Origin: DAOTXS01 sp034433515
GTDB taxonomy: Bacteria > Chloroflexota > Anaerolineae > UBA4142
Length of the DNA stretch: 64,000 bases
Direction: 5' to 3'
NCBI GenBank assembly: GCA_034433515.1
Contig: DAOUAL010000027.1
Span: 1 to 64,000, forward strand
Each line of letters starts with the position of its first letter. Within the stretch, counting starts at the first letter, position 1. Of this stretch, positions 26,523 to 35,182 are shown in pieces. Made by a program: the position numbers and the translations under genes. The notes beneath the pieces were generated by a model. The model saw only the letters and a list, made by a program, of their open reading frames with translations. It did not search any database and was not told the origin of the DNA.

Positions 26523-27538
26523 TTGGACAAGGTTGTCTGCAATTTCAACGATGGAATCACATCCAAATCCCAGCCACTCTGCTCACCCCGCTCAAAATGT
26601 TGCCACGCCGCCGCCGCAATCATCGCGCCATTGTCCATACATAACTTGATGGGTGGAATGATCACCGGAATCTCTGCGCGCTCCACCATCGTTTTGCGCA
26701 AGACCGCATTCGCCGAGACACCACCGGCGAGTACAATCTTTTTTGCCCCAAACTCGTCTGCGGCGCGCACCGTTTTTTCGACGAGCACATCTGCAATCGC
26801 CGTTTGAAAACTTGCGGCGATGTCAGCGACCGGCAAGGGCTTGCCATCGAAACTTTGAACGAGGTGCAACACCGCCGTCTTGAGTCCGCTAAACGAAAAA
26901 TCGTACGTACCGCGCAACCACGCGCGCGGAAGTTTGAACGCTGCCGGATTGCCGGGTTCGGCGGCTTTTTGGATGGCTGGCCCCCCGGGATAACTCAAGC
27001 CCAGCAAACGCGCCACTTTATCGAACGCTTCGCCCGCCGCATCGTCCAGCGTACAACCGAGTCGTTGATAGTTGCCGTGATCGCGCATCAACACAAGTTC
27101 GGTATGTCCGCCGGAGACAAGTAACGCAACCAGCGGAAAAGGATCGTGGATGACGGTCTGGCGTGTCTCACCAAGCCAACACGCGTAAATGTGTCCTTCT
27201 AAATGATTGATACCAATGAGCGGCAAATCGTTGGCGAACGCCAACGCCTTGGCGGTGTTGACTCCAACCAGCAACGAACCCGCCAAGCCGGGACCATACG
27301 TAACGGCAATCGCCGCTAAATCTTTGAACGTCACGTTAGCCACTTGCATGGCTTCTTCAATCACCGGCACAATTTTCAAAACGTGTTCACGGGAAGCGAT
27401 TTCCGGGAACACGCCGCCATACGGTGCGTGGAGCGCTACCTGCGACGCCACCACATTCGATAAAAGTTTGCCGCCTTGTTCGACGACCGCGGCGGCAGTT
27501 TCATCACACGATGTTTCGATTCCTAGAATAACCGACAT
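26519..27538 (-). CDS. tsaD: tRNA N6-threonylcarbamoyladenosine transferase
   Basis: The catalytic subunit that puts threonylcarbamoyl on A37 of ANN-decoding tRNAs. It is 339 residues, the usual length. Motifs include ILGIETSCDETA, VFPEIASREHV, TYGPGLAGSLLVG, the metal-binding His pair in NHLEGHIYA, LLVSGGHTELVLM, CTLDDAAGEAFDKVARLL and VLAGGVSANAVLR. The start at 27538 gives the canonical N-terminus. Downstream it overlaps the ATL gene. No tsaB, tsaC or tsaE is adjacent. Confidence 0.97.
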   Translation of the reverse strand: MSVILGIETSCDETAAAVVEQGGKLLSNVVASQVALHAPYGGVFPEIASREHVLKIVPVIEEAMQVANVTFKDLAAIAVTYGPGLAGSLLVGVNTAKALAFANDLPLIGINHLEGHIYACWLGETRQTVIHDPFPLVALLVSGGHTELVLMRDHGNYQRLGCTLDDAAGEAFDKVARLLGLSYPGGPAIQKAAEPGNPAAFKLPRAWLRGTYDFSFSGLKTAVLHLVQSFDGKPLPVADIAASFQTAIADVLVEKTVRAADEFGAKKIVLAGGVSANAVLRKTMVERAEIPVIIPPIKLCMDNGAMIAAAAWQHFERGEQSGWDLDVIPSLKLQTTLSK

Positions 27539-27549
27539 CTATACTCTTT

Positions 27550-29871
27550 CTATGGCGATGCTGGAATGGTTGCCAGATACGCCTTGTTTTCGTTGATAAA
27601 ATAAAATTTCTTGTCGTCCGCCGTGAATGCTTTGAGCGAGGTAAATGTTTCCGATTGTTGTGCACTCGGCTTGAACTGGCGCGCAAAGCGACTGGCGCTC
27701 TTGTCAATTTGCACAATCCGCTGATTACCGGCATCGGCGAGGTAGAGCGCCGCTAATGTTTGTGCCGTGAACAACGCCACCGGTCTCATCAACGGAATCT
27801 CCAAATCTCGAAGGGTGATTTCATTACAGCGCGCGGCGCTACACTGCACTAACCCGCCGGTGTTACGCAACAACCACACATCGCCATCAATCGTCATATC
27901 CACAACGTTCGAGGTGTTGGGATTGGCGCCGGGATTAAAGAACGTCGTCGCCGCCGTCCACCAGCCATCGGCATTGGGCACATACTTGAGAATTTGATTG
28001 TTCGGTGCATCGAGCAAGTACACATTGTTCGCATAACTCGCGACGAGGTTCACCCGCGACCACGCGACCGCATCGAGCGCGGCGCGAGCACTCCACGTGG
28101 CACGCTCAATATCGTACACCAAAAATGAGCCGGTGCGATCGAGCGCGACCAATCGTTTGGAATCCACGATGGCGAGATCAATCAACGGTCCCACCATACG
28201 CTCGCCCACGCGTTCGCCGGCTTTGAGAATCACACCATCGTTGGAGGCAGTCGCCGCTGGGCTAGCCCCCGCCTCGGTTACCGTGAAACGATAAATGCGC
28301 GACAAGCCGCGATCCAACACAAACACGTTCGGATAACTTGCCACGATGCGGGTGGGGTTGGCTTGCGCATCGGCAAACGTCAGGAACGATTGGGGATAGA
28401 TGATGGCAATGCCATTGAGTTTATCGAGCGTATCGCGCGCGGCATAGTACACTTTGCTCACGCGCGGATCGTTGGGGCTTTTGGTGCGCGCTTGTTGCGC
28501 CGCCTCAAACGCTTGCTGCGCCGCGTTGCGCGCCGCGTTCTTGTCGGTGCCAGCAAGTTGATCGGCGCGTTCCAAAGAACTGCTGGCAATTGCAACAAGT
28601 CGCTCCACTTCAAGCGTGTTCAAGCGTTGTTGTTCCGCGCGATACATCACCCACGCACTCACACCAACGAGGATCAGCACGATGGGCAATACAAGCGATG
28701 CCAGTTGCCACGCCGTTTGCGATCGTGAAGATGTTGGACGAGTGGTTCGTTCGGTCGGCGTGCCGGGTGCGATGGCACGCAACAAGAATACCATCACGCG
28801 CGCGATGCCGCGCAAGATGCTGGCGATCACGCGATCAATCGTTGTCCCAATCGTCGTTGTATTGAAACGGCCAAGGATACCAGCAATCCCAGCCACCGCA
28901 CCCGCGACGATTTTTAGAAATGCCGCACGCCATTGCCTTTGCCGCGCACGCGCTTTTTCTTCACGTTCGCGTTGGCGCAGCAATTCGTCTTCACCGGGTT
29001 CCGCAACGATCGAAACAGCCGGCTCAAGCGCCGGTTCAGTTTCTGGTGTGGGTTCTTCGGTCGGCGCCGGCGGAGCGATGACCGGTTCAAGCGCGGGTTC
29101 TGGAATCGGTGGGGCAGTGATCGTCGTCGGCAATTCTGTGCTGGGTGTGGTAATCTGACCCAGCACGTGTAAAATAATCAGCGATAAATCTGCCGCGCCG
29201 GCAAGTTCTTCCAAACTTTTGCTGACCTCGTCCGGATGCCGATTGGCAAAGGTATCTACCAATTCTTCATTCGATAACAAATGCACCAGTGTTCGCGTGG
29301 CAAGCGCAACGGTATCACCGGTTTGCAAGGTGAGATGAAAGAGATCGGGCACATAGTTGCGCCGCTTGCCAAGGGGAACCGTTCCCGGCGTGATGAACTC
29401 GTCATCGTAAATGGGCCGCTCTTCCGCGTTGAACCACGGTGAGGTTTCCGGGAATCGTTGCAAGCGACCCTCGCGCACCAAACACACCACGCCCGGTCCC
29501 GCTTGTGCGATGAACAATTCATCTTCGCGCAGAACCGCGGCGGTGATGCCAGCAATGCGTCGTGCTTCGGCGGGCAAACCGGCATTCGTTTCAAAAAAGA
29601 AATCGTTAGCGGTACGGATGGCGCCAGCAAGCGCTGCCGAAATGCTGCCACGACTCGCGGCGTACTCTCGGCGCACTGTTTCGATCATTTCGCGCGCCAA
29701 ATCATCGCGACCTTCAGGATCGCCAAACACTTCGGTAACGATGTAGAGACTGCCGCGCGAAACGCCTTCGCCAAAGAGCGTGAATTCGTAAAAACGCGCG
29801 ATGTTGTCGGGGGCTTCTTGCCACACCCCATCGGCAATACACAATTGAGCCACAGCCAGATCGAGTTTCAC
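27550..29871 (-). CDS. PP2C-like N-terminal domain, transmembrane segment, beta-propeller-like C-terminus
   Basis: A 773-residue protein. Residues about 1-240 resemble a divergent PP2C-type phosphatase (ITAAVLREDELFIAQAGPGVVCL, TPGTVPLGK, TGDTVALATRTLVHLLSNEEL), but the metal-binding DG/DGMGG motif is not obvious. A Pro/Glu-rich linker (about 255-305) is followed by basic helical sequence and a transmembrane helix near 395-415 (LVLPIVLILVGVSAWVM). A short coiled region and repeated strands typical of NHL/propeller folds run to the end (YPNVFVLDRGLSRIYRF, YANNVYLLDAPNNQILKY, ALYLADAGNQRIVQID). It is probably a membrane sensor with a cytosolic phosphatase-like domain. It lies 11 bp upstream of tsaD. 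Confidence 0.65.
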   Translation of the reverse strand: MKLDLAVAQLCIADGVWQEAPDNIARFYEFTLFGEGVSRGSLYIVTEVFGDPEGRDDLAREMIETVRREYAASRGSISAALAGAIRTANDFFFETNAGLPAEARRIAGITAAVLREDELFIAQAGPGVVCLVREGRLQRFPETSPWFNAEERPIYDDEFITPGTVPLGKRRNYVPDLFHLTLQTGDTVALATRTLVHLLSNEELVDTFANRHPDEVSKSLEELAGAADLSLIILHVLGQITTPSTELPTTITAPPIPEPALEPVIAPPAPTEEPTPETEPALEPAVSIVAEPGEDELLRQREREEKARARQRQWRAAFLKIVAGAVAGIAGILGRFNTTTIGTTIDRVIASILRGIARVMVFLLRAIAPGTPTERTTRPTSSRSQTAWQLASLVLPIVLILVGVSAWVMYRAEQQRLNTLEVERLVAIASSSLERADQLAGTDKNAARNAAQQAFEAAQQARTKSPNDPRVSKVYYAARDTLDKLNGIAIIYPQSFLTFADAQANPTRIVASYPNVFVLDRGLSRIYRFTVTEAGASPAATASNDGVILKAGERVGERMVGPLIDLAIVDSKRLVALDRTGSFLVYDIERATWSARAALDAVAWSRVNLVASYANNVYLLDAPNNQILKYVPNADGWWTAATTFFNPGANPNTSNVVDMTIDGDVWLLRNTGGLVQCSAARCNEITLRDLEIPLMRPVALFTAQTLAALYLADAGNQRIVQIDKSASRFARQFKPSAQQSETFTSLKAFTADDKKFYFINENKAYLATIPASP

Positions 29872-29934
29872 ACCGATGATTATACACCGTGCGGACGAGT
29901 TTGCAAATTTGGGTTGCGCGTTTGCTCACGCCAC

Positions 29935-29976
29935 TTGACTTCTTAGGTAACGAATGATATAATCTAGTTACCTAAG
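29935..29976 (+). promoter_or_regulatory. Consensus promoter with inverted-repeat operator
   Basis: TTGACT (29935-29940), a 17-bp spacer and TATAAT (29958-29963). A perfect 10-bp inverted repeat, CTTAGGTAAC (29942-29951) and GTTACCTAAG (29967-29976), brackets the -10 box, one arm in the spacer and the other over the transcription start. A dimeric repressor bound there would block the polymerase. It drives the DUF6788 gene at 30001. Confidence 0.8.
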
Positions 29977-30000
29977 CCGCGCTTGCCATAAGGTGACCCA

Positions 30001-30357
30001 ATGCCACGCCAAAAGAAATCGTCTAGTCCACTGACCCACCTCAACGAAAAACAAATCGAACAACTCCGACAAATTGATGAACGCTTGCATCGAGTGGTGC
30101 AAGAACGCCGCGCCAGTATGCCGAAACCGGCGGTGCACGCGGAACAATCGTTTGGCTCGATTACGTTTCGTTACGAAACGGTGCGTTGCGGCAAAGCCAA
30201 TTGTACGCGTTGTCCACACGGGCCTTACTGGTACGCGTATTGGAAAGAAAACGGGCGTACGCGCTCACGCTATGTGGGACGCGTGTTGCCGGCTAAAGCG
30301 CGTGAGGTGTATGAAGCCAAACAACGCGCCAAGCTCGAACGGAAACGGAACGAATGA
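30001..30357 (+). CDS. DUF6788 family small protein
   Basis: A 118-residue basic protein. The N-terminal half is helical (LNEKQIEQLRQIDERLHRVVQERR). The C-terminal half has a two-Cys motif CGKANCTRC, then PYWYAYWKENGRTRSRYVGRVLP, the hallmark of DUF6788 proteins. The Cys pair and many Arg/Lys suggest nucleic-acid binding, an inference. In other genomes the family is often tied to mobile elements or plasmids; no transposase is near here. The promoter upstream is unusually strong and carries an operator-like palindrome. The upstream ribosome binding site is AAGG at about -10. Confidence 0.75.
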   Translation: MPRQKKSSSPLTHLNEKQIEQLRQIDERLHRVVQERRASMPKPAVHAEQSFGSITFRYETVRCGKANCTRCPHGPYWYAYWKENGRTRSRYVGRVLPAKAREVYEAKQRAKLERKRNE

Positions 30358-30398
30358 AACGTAGCACGCAAGCAATATTTTTGCCCTTGGAGGTAACG

Positions 30399-32018
30399 AT
30401 GCATCACCGCACAGCACGTTCAGCATTGTTGATCGGCAGTTTGCTCGCACTCGCCCTTGCTCTCCTCACCGCCCCGGCGTTGTTTGCCGGTGGATTCGGT
30501 GAACGATTGAGCAACGGCACTTTTGAAGAGGGGTTTGCCTCGAATGGCGTGGCGCAAAATTGGACCGGCTTTGATAACGGCGGCACCGCCTACTATCACT
30601 TTCAAGACGATACTTCGCCAGCGTTCAACTATGATGGCAAGCATTCCCAGTTGATTCAAATCAGCACGGTGGGGTACGCCGTCTCGGAACCAGAGCGCTA
30701 CGCCGGCATTTATCAAACGATTGCCGTGGTTGCCGGGACACCCTACACCCTGACGATGCATGGTATGTTGCGCACCCTCCCCAATGATCCTGATATGAAC
30801 AACTGGGCATACGTGGTGCAATGGGGCATTGATCCGAATGGCGGCACAGATTGGGGCAAGGTAGATTATCAAACTTTGCCGTGGCGCGACACGTACGATT
30901 GGCAACGCCCGGGTCCCCTCTCGCATTTCACCACAACGTTTGTGGCGCCATCGAACACGATCACGCTCTTTATTCGCGTGCTGAAAAAATTTCCAACCTA
31001 CGGACGCGATCTCTACGTCAACCTTGATGGCATCAGTCTAACAGGTCAGATACCGAGCAATGGGAGTCCCAAGGTTGAAGTGATTCCCCCCACCTTTGTC
31101 TATACTACAAAACCATTCCCGGTCAAGGTTACGGCATCGGACAATGTGGGGTTGAGGGAAATCAAATTGTTCGATGGTGATAAACTGGTTGACAGCGTCG
31201 CAAGCGCGGTCGGTCCGCTTTCGCGCAACATTGAATTTGCATGGACGCCCACGATTACAGGCACGCGCACACTCAAAGTTGAAGTAACCAATGAACTAGG
31301 CACCACAACGATCATAACCAAAACGGTCAACGTGGTACCCATCGTTGAATTTGTCAAGAACGGAAATTTTGAAGGCGGCTTTACCCCGCAGGGTATCGCA
31401 TTGCAATGGGGATCATTTCACAATGGCGGACGCAACGTGATGCAACAACTCTACGATGACACGTGGGCGGCGGTCGTCACAAGCGGCAAGCATTCCCAGT
31501 TGATCGAAATCAATACCACGCAACACGGCTACTATGATCCATACGCCGAAGCGGATCGGTACGCCGGCATGTGCCAGACGATCCGAGGACTGACACCCCA
31601 AGCCTCGTACTATCTCAGCGCGAACGGTGCACTCCGTGTTACGGAAGGCGATCAACATTTGGACGATTGGTCGTGGGTCGCCCAATGGGGTTATCTAGTT
31701 GGCGAGGATGCGCAATGCAACAAATGGGAACAAGTTTCGAACTGGCAAGTGATTCCGTGGGGCACGGTGGTCTATCGTGAGACGGCGCCCAAGATGATGC
31801 CCTTCTCCACCGTGATCTTTGCCCCCGCGGATACGATCACACTCTATTTTCGCGCGTGGAAAAAATGGGCGGTGGGTGCACGCGAGTTTACGTTGAATTT
31901 GGATGATATTAGTCTGGCGGGCTACCAAGCCTTACCTACCCCCACCCCCACCCTTACCGCGACGGTAACCGTAACCGCAACCGTAACGCCAACCGCAACC
32001 GTTGCGCCGGGCAAGTAG
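30399..32018 (+). CDS. Secreted protein with two carbohydrate-binding-like modules
   Basis: A 539-residue exported protein. The ATG at 30399 has GGAGGTAACG upstream and gives a clear signal peptide (SALLIGSLLALALALL, cleavage near LFAGG). Two homologous ~170-residue jelly-roll-like modules (about 40-215 and 315-505) each begin with NGxFExGF and share GKHSQLIQI/GKHSQLIEI, RYAGIYQT/RYAGMCQT, WAYVVQWG/WSWVAQWG and a final LDGISL/LDDISL. They flank an Ig-like domain (about 216-305). A Pro/Thr/Val tail (TPTPTLTATVTVTATVTP) ends the protein with no anchor. The modules look like carbohydrate-binding domains, so a surface or polysaccharide role is inferred. Confidence 0.75.
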   Translation: MHHRTARSALLIGSLLALALALLTAPALFAGGFGERLSNGTFEEGFASNGVAQNWTGFDNGGTAYYHFQDDTSPAFNYDGKHSQLIQISTVGYAVSEPERYAGIYQTIAVVAGTPYTLTMHGMLRTLPNDPDMNNWAYVVQWGIDPNGGTDWGKVDYQTLPWRDTYDWQRPGPLSHFTTTFVAPSNTITLFIRVLKKFPTYGRDLYVNLDGISLTGQIPSNGSPKVEVIPPTFVYTTKPFPVKVTASDNVGLREIKLFDGDKLVDSVASAVGPLSRNIEFAWTPTITGTRTLKVEVTNELGTTTIITKTVNVVPIVEFVKNGNFEGGFTPQGIALQWGSFHNGGRNVMQQLYDDTWAAVVTSGKHSQLIEINTTQHGYYDPYAEADRYAGMCQTIRGLTPQASYYLSANGALRVTEGDQHLDDWSWVAQWGYLVGEDAQCNKWEQVSNWQVIPWGTVVYRETAPKMMPFSTVIFAPADTITLYFRAWKKWAVGAREFTLNLDDISLAGYQALPTPTPTLTATVTVTATVTPTATVAPGK

Positions 32019-32033
32019 GATCACACACAGCCA

Positions 32034-32066
32034 AGTAACGCGGCTCATTGATCGAGCCGCGTTACT
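32034..32066 (+). terminator. Intrinsic terminator
   Basis: AGTAACGCGGCTC (32034-32046) pairs perfectly with GAGCCGCGTTACT (32054-32066), followed by TTTC. It ends the secreted-protein transcript. Confidence 0.9.
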
Positions 32067-32180
32067 TTTCGCGCGCAAAGCCGGTCCGGTTTTTTTATCT
32101 GCGCCGTAAAGCGGCGTTCTCTGACGCGCACTTTGTTACGCGCATCGCATCGCCAAGCACAGCGAGAACGCAAAATATTT

Positions 32181-32289
32181 CTAGTAGTGCACCAACATGA
32201 AAGTGCGTAGTGGAAACTTGATCCTTGGCCGTCTCGGTAACCATTTTTCCATCGGTCTGGTATGCAACTATTTCATGTTGTTGCACTAG
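32181..32289 (+). mobile_element. 109-bp MITE-like element, copy 4
   Basis: Full 109 bp from CTAG to CTAG and the most diverged inside (CTTGATCCTTGGCCGTCTCG in place of the usual middle). It lies between two convergent gene ends. Its right end is followed by a repeat fragment (32313-32367) shared with 15589-15626. Confidence 0.85.
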
Positions 32290-32356
32290 TTCACTGAGGT
32301 TTCTATGATTTGCTCTGCGTTCTCCGTGTGCTCTGTGGTAAAATCGCGTGAGCGAA

Positions 32357-32596
32357 TTAATTCACACTGATCGGCACGAGCCACCACGTGTTATCGTGAA
32401 TATTTTGATACAAATCGAACACGCCTTCACGACAACGCACCCGGAAACATAACTGCGGTGCACGCCGCGTCGCGTTCCAACATCGCTCTACGGCATCTAC
32501 GCTGTAATATTTGCCACGCCAGCGAAACGATTTGGGGAAATAGCCAAACCGCTTTTCGCGCACCTCAACCGGCGATGGATGTTGCCACCGTGCCAT
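32357..32596 (-). CDS. DUF6504-like small protein
   Basis: A 79-residue protein: PSPVEVREKRFGYFPKSFRWRGKYYSVDAVERCW, then CFRVRCREGVFDLYQNIHDNTWWLV. This matches the DUF6504 pattern as I recall it (PVEV... FxWRGR.Y.V..V...W... VYDL.....G.W.L). In actinobacteria DUF6504 genes sit beside the imuB/dnaE2 translesion-synthesis genes. The ATG at 32596 overlaps the stop of the membrane-protein gene (TAATG) and has GGAGGGG upstream. A longer in-frame start at 32827 would read through that gene and is rejected. It is third in the LexA-box operon. Confidence 0.65.
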   Translation of the reverse strand: MARWQHPSPVEVREKRFGYFPKSFRWRGKYYSVDAVERCWNATRRAPQLCFRVRCREGVFDLYQNIHDNTWWLVPISVN

Positions 32597-32934
32597 TATT
32601 CCCCTCCGATAATCTTGAATTCGCGCGATTCGATCGGACTGTTCATCGGCGCAGGCAGGTAGTACGAACTGGGACCGTATGCCATTGGTGCTTGTTGCGG
32701 ATTGACAATGACGATGGGCGGCTGATAGCCGGGCGCAACCTGTTCGTACGAGTTCTGTTTGCCCCAATTGTGCGACGAAGCAATCACCAAACCGATGCTC
32801 ACCGGAATACTCGCCCCGATCCCACACACCGTCCCCACCACCACTGCCATTGCTTCATTCGATAGTTTGTTCCCCACGATGATTGCCAGCGCAACGGCAA
32901 AAGCGATTGCCGATAGAATCAAAAAATTTCGCAT
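32596..32934 (-). CDS. Small membrane protein
   Basis: A 112-residue protein with two hydrophobic helices (LILSAIAFAVALAIIVG and VVVGTVCGIGASIPVSIGLVIA), then a polar Pro/Gln/Tyr-rich tail (QVAPGYQPPIVIVNPQQAPMAYG). No family recognised. It is the second gene of the operon that begins with the FtsK-type ATPase, starting 19 bp after it and overlapping the DUF6504-like gene by TAATG. Confidence 0.65.
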   Translation of the reverse strand: MRNFLILSAIAFAVALAIIVGNKLSNEAMAVVVGTVCGIGASIPVSIGLVIASSHNWGKQNSYEQVAPGYQPPIVIVNPQQAPMAYGPSSYYLPAPMNSPIESREFKIIGGE

Positions 32935-32953
32935 TTTTACATACCTCCCTCAA

Positions 32954-34072
32954 TCACTTGACGCGCCGCAATCGGCGTGTCATCGTTGCCCCAAATCCAA
33001 ATGCGGTCTCGCTTGACGCGGATGCAAACATCGCCGCAATTTCTTCTGGCTTGATGTAGGCGGCTTGAAAGCGAATAATCTCGCCGGAAGCAATGAGTAG
33101 AAAATCGCCGCGCCCAGCCAGTTTCTCTGCCCCCGTTCCACCAATGCCAGCGGCAACGCGCGCATCGTCCGTACTGGCTACCCGACCGACCAAGCGCACC
33201 GGGAAATTCGCTTTGACCAAACTGCCCACGATGCGTGCCGTTGGTTTTTGCGTACACGCGATTAGCGAGAATCCCGCACTGCGTCCTCGTTGCACCAAGC
33301 GCGCGAGCAACATTTCCAACTCACTGCCGCAGGTGTGCACCAAATCCGCGAGTTCGTCGAGTACTACGGCAATATGCGGTCGTTCGATCCGTTGAGGAAA
33401 AATAGCGGCGGCATGATCGCGACGTTCCATCTCCGCCACGAGATACTTGATGCGCGCCAACGTTTCGCCCGGGTCGTGGACGATGGGAAAGATGAGATGC
33501 GGCGCGTGAGCAAACGGTGCAAAACTGTACCCTTTGGGATCGAACAAGGCGATCTGCAAATCGCGTGGCTTTTGATGCATCACCAGTGACGCGATGATGG
33601 TGCGTGCCAATTCAGTCTTGCCACTGCCGGTGGTGCCAGCGATTAAACAGTGGGCAACATCTGGCGACGAGAGCCGAATGAGCAACGGCGCCCCAGTGCT
33701 GTCCAAGCCAAGGATCGCGGTGGTGGGTTCGTTGAGGGCGCGACGCATTCGTTCGTCTTGCTTCAACCGTTGCGTCAATTCAGTGAGCATCACAAAGCGC
33801 GAATCGTTCCGCGGAATCTCAAGCGAGAGTGTGCCATTGGTTCGCGTCAAACGGGCATTGGGCACCCCCAACGCCAATGCGATTTCCTCGGTCAACGCTT
33901 CGAGCCGGGCAAGTTTGGTGTTTGCTGCGGGCGCAAGATGAAATTGAACGGTGCGTGGGGTGAGACGCCCACCCCACACCCGCGCGGGCACCTTGTGCGC
34001 CGAGAGCACCATTTCGATTTTATCGGCTTGGAGATTCAGCCAACGTTTTTCCATTTCCGCCGCACCGGACAA
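32954..34072 (-). CDS. FtsK/SpoIIIE-type DNA translocase ATPase, soluble
   Basis: A 372-residue ATPase of the FtsK/SpoIIIE class. Residues about 20-105 form a small alpha/beta domain. The motor has Walker A AGTTGSGKTEL, FDPKGYSF, Walker B IAVVLDELADL and the sensor/arginine-finger region LVQRGRSAGFSLIACTQKP. It lacks the transmembrane N-terminus and the gamma winged helix of housekeeping FtsK, so it is a compact stand-alone version. The start may be TTG 34072 or ATG 34054. A promoter with two LexA-type palindromes precedes it. The role is probably DNA transport or clearance during damage, inferred from regulation and family. Confidence 0.85.
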   Translation of the reverse strand: MSGAAEMEKRWLNLQADKIEMVLSAHKVPARVWGGRLTPRTVQFHLAPAANTKLARLEALTEEIALALGVPNARLTRTNGTLSLEIPRNDSRFVMLTELTQRLKQDERMRRALNEPTTAILGLDSTGAPLLIRLSSPDVAHCLIAGTTGSGKTELARTIIASLVMHQKPRDLQIALFDPKGYSFAPFAHAPHLIFPIVHDPGETLARIKYLVAEMERRDHAAAIFPQRIERPHIAVVLDELADLVHTCGSELEMLLARLVQRGRSAGFSLIACTQKPTARIVGSLVKANFPVRLVGRVASTDDARVAAGIGGTGAEKLAGRGDFLLIASGEIIRFQAAYIKPEEIAAMFASASSETAFGFGATMTRRLRRVK

Positions 34073-34074
34073 AA

Positions 34075-34117
34075 TAGAACTCTTGTTCTATTATATCCGA
34101 ACACGCGTTCTTGTCAA
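34075..34117 (-). promoter_or_regulatory. Promoter with two LexA-type boxes
   Basis: On the minus strand TTGACA (34117-34112), a 16-bp spacer and TATAAT (34095-34090). GAACGCGTGTTC (34110-34099) fills the spacer and matches the Gram-positive-type LexA consensus GAAC-RNRY-GTTC. A second palindrome, TAGAACAAGAGTTCTA (34090-34075), abuts the -10 box downstream. Both overlap the polymerase footprint, the usual place for LexA repression. The sites are read directly; regulation by LexA is inferred. Confidence 0.8.
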
Positions 34118-34142
34118 CTTAAAAAATCGAAACAACAAAAAA

Positions 34143-34170
34143 TGCTCTGCTCGGTCACCCGAGCAGAGCA
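34143..34170 (-). terminator. Intrinsic terminator after the DHOD-like gene
   Basis: A 12-bp perfect stem, TGCTCTGCTCGG with CCGAGCAGAGCA, a 4-nt loop, and TTTTTTGTTG following on the minus strand. Confidence 0.92.
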
Positions 34171-34182
34171 TTGGCACTTGCG

Positions 34183-35181
34183 CTAACGCACTTGATATGA
34201 CTTGAGAACTTTGATGTAATTGGCGCGTTCAAAAGCGGCGGGGTATGGCACCGATTTTTGGCTCATACTGCCCTGCATTTGTTTGATCGAAACGTATTCG
34301 TGTTCTTCCATCCACTTGGTCAGATCGCTCAGAATCGTACTGAGCCGACCAATGCCATCGTGCAGTAATGCCGAAGTAGTCATGGCCACCTTAGCGCCCG
34401 CCATCATCGCTTTCAACACATCTTCCGCCGAATGCACGCCGCCGGTGATCGCCAGATCGGCTTTGATTTTGCCGTACAACACTGCCACCCAGCGCAAGCG
34501 TTCGCGCAGTTCAACCGAGGTGCTGAGATTCAAGTTGGGCACCACTTCGAGATTTTCTAGATCGAAATCCGGTTGATAAAACCGATTGAACAGCACCAAG
34601 CCATTCACGCCGGTATCGCTCAATTGTTTGGCAAAGTTGGCAAAGGCGGTAAACGATGCTCCCAGTTTCACCGCGATCGGAATTTGGACGCTGGCTTTGA
34701 CCGCGCGCACCAAATCGAGATACATTTTTTCGATTTGGGTGCTGGTCTGATTCAGATCGGCAGCGAGATAGTACGTGTTCAGTTCCAAGGCGTCTGCGCC
34801 GGCTTGCTCCATCTTTTTGGCGTACTCGATCCACTTGCCGGTGGACACCCCATTGAGACTCGCAATGACTGGAATCGAAACGGCTTGCTTGACTTGACGA
34901 ATATGTTCGAGGTACCCGTCGGGTCCGATGTTGTAATCGCGCAAGTCGGGAAAGTAGGTCAGCGCTTCGGCGTAACTATAGGTGCCCTGCTCCAATGCTT
35001 CGTGCAAGACCTCGCCGGCTTGGGTGATTTGCTCTTCAAATAAGGAATGCAAGACAACCGCCGACGCGCCAGCGTCTTCCATCCGTTTGATGTTGTCAAG
35101 GTTCTGCATCAGCGGCGAGGATGACGGCACGAGCGGGTTTTTGAGCGTGAGACCTAGATAAGTTGTGGTGAGGTCAACCAT
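34183..35181 (-). CDS. Dihydroorotate dehydrogenase-like flavoprotein
   Basis: A 332-residue FMN-type TIM barrel of the PyrD class: LTTTYLGLTLKNPLVPSSSPL, DAGASAVVLHSLFEEQI, IPVIASLNGVSTGKW, ADALELNTYYLA, IPIAVKLGASFTAFANF and ADLAITGGVHSAEDVLKAMMAGA. The catalytic-base region differs from true PyrD. This subgroup typically sits next to pyruvate:ferredoxin oxidoreductase genes, as here (1-bp gap after nifJ), and is probably not a pyrimidine enzyme. The ATG at 35181 has AAAGGAGTAAC upstream. A redox partner role to NifJ is inferred from context. Confidence 0.88.
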   Translation of the reverse strand: MVDLTTTYLGLTLKNPLVPSSSPLMQNLDNIKRMEDAGASAVVLHSLFEEQITQAGEVLHEALEQGTYSYAEALTYFPDLRDYNIGPDGYLEHIRQVKQAVSIPVIASLNGVSTGKWIEYAKKMEQAGADALELNTYYLAADLNQTSTQIEKMYLDLVRAVKASVQIPIAVKLGASFTAFANFAKQLSDTGVNGLVLFNRFYQPDFDLENLEVVPNLNLSTSVELRERLRWVAVLYGKIKADLAITGGVHSAEDVLKAMMAGAKVAMTTSALLHDGIGRLSTILSDLTKWMEEHEYVSIKQMQGSMSQKSVPYPAAFERANYIKVLKSYQVR

Positions 35182-35182
35182 G

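Noticed and set aside
32597..32827. N-terminal extension of the DUF6504-like gene
   Set aside because: The extension lies fully inside the membrane-protein gene in another frame and lacks similarity, while the internal ATG has a strong ribosome binding site.
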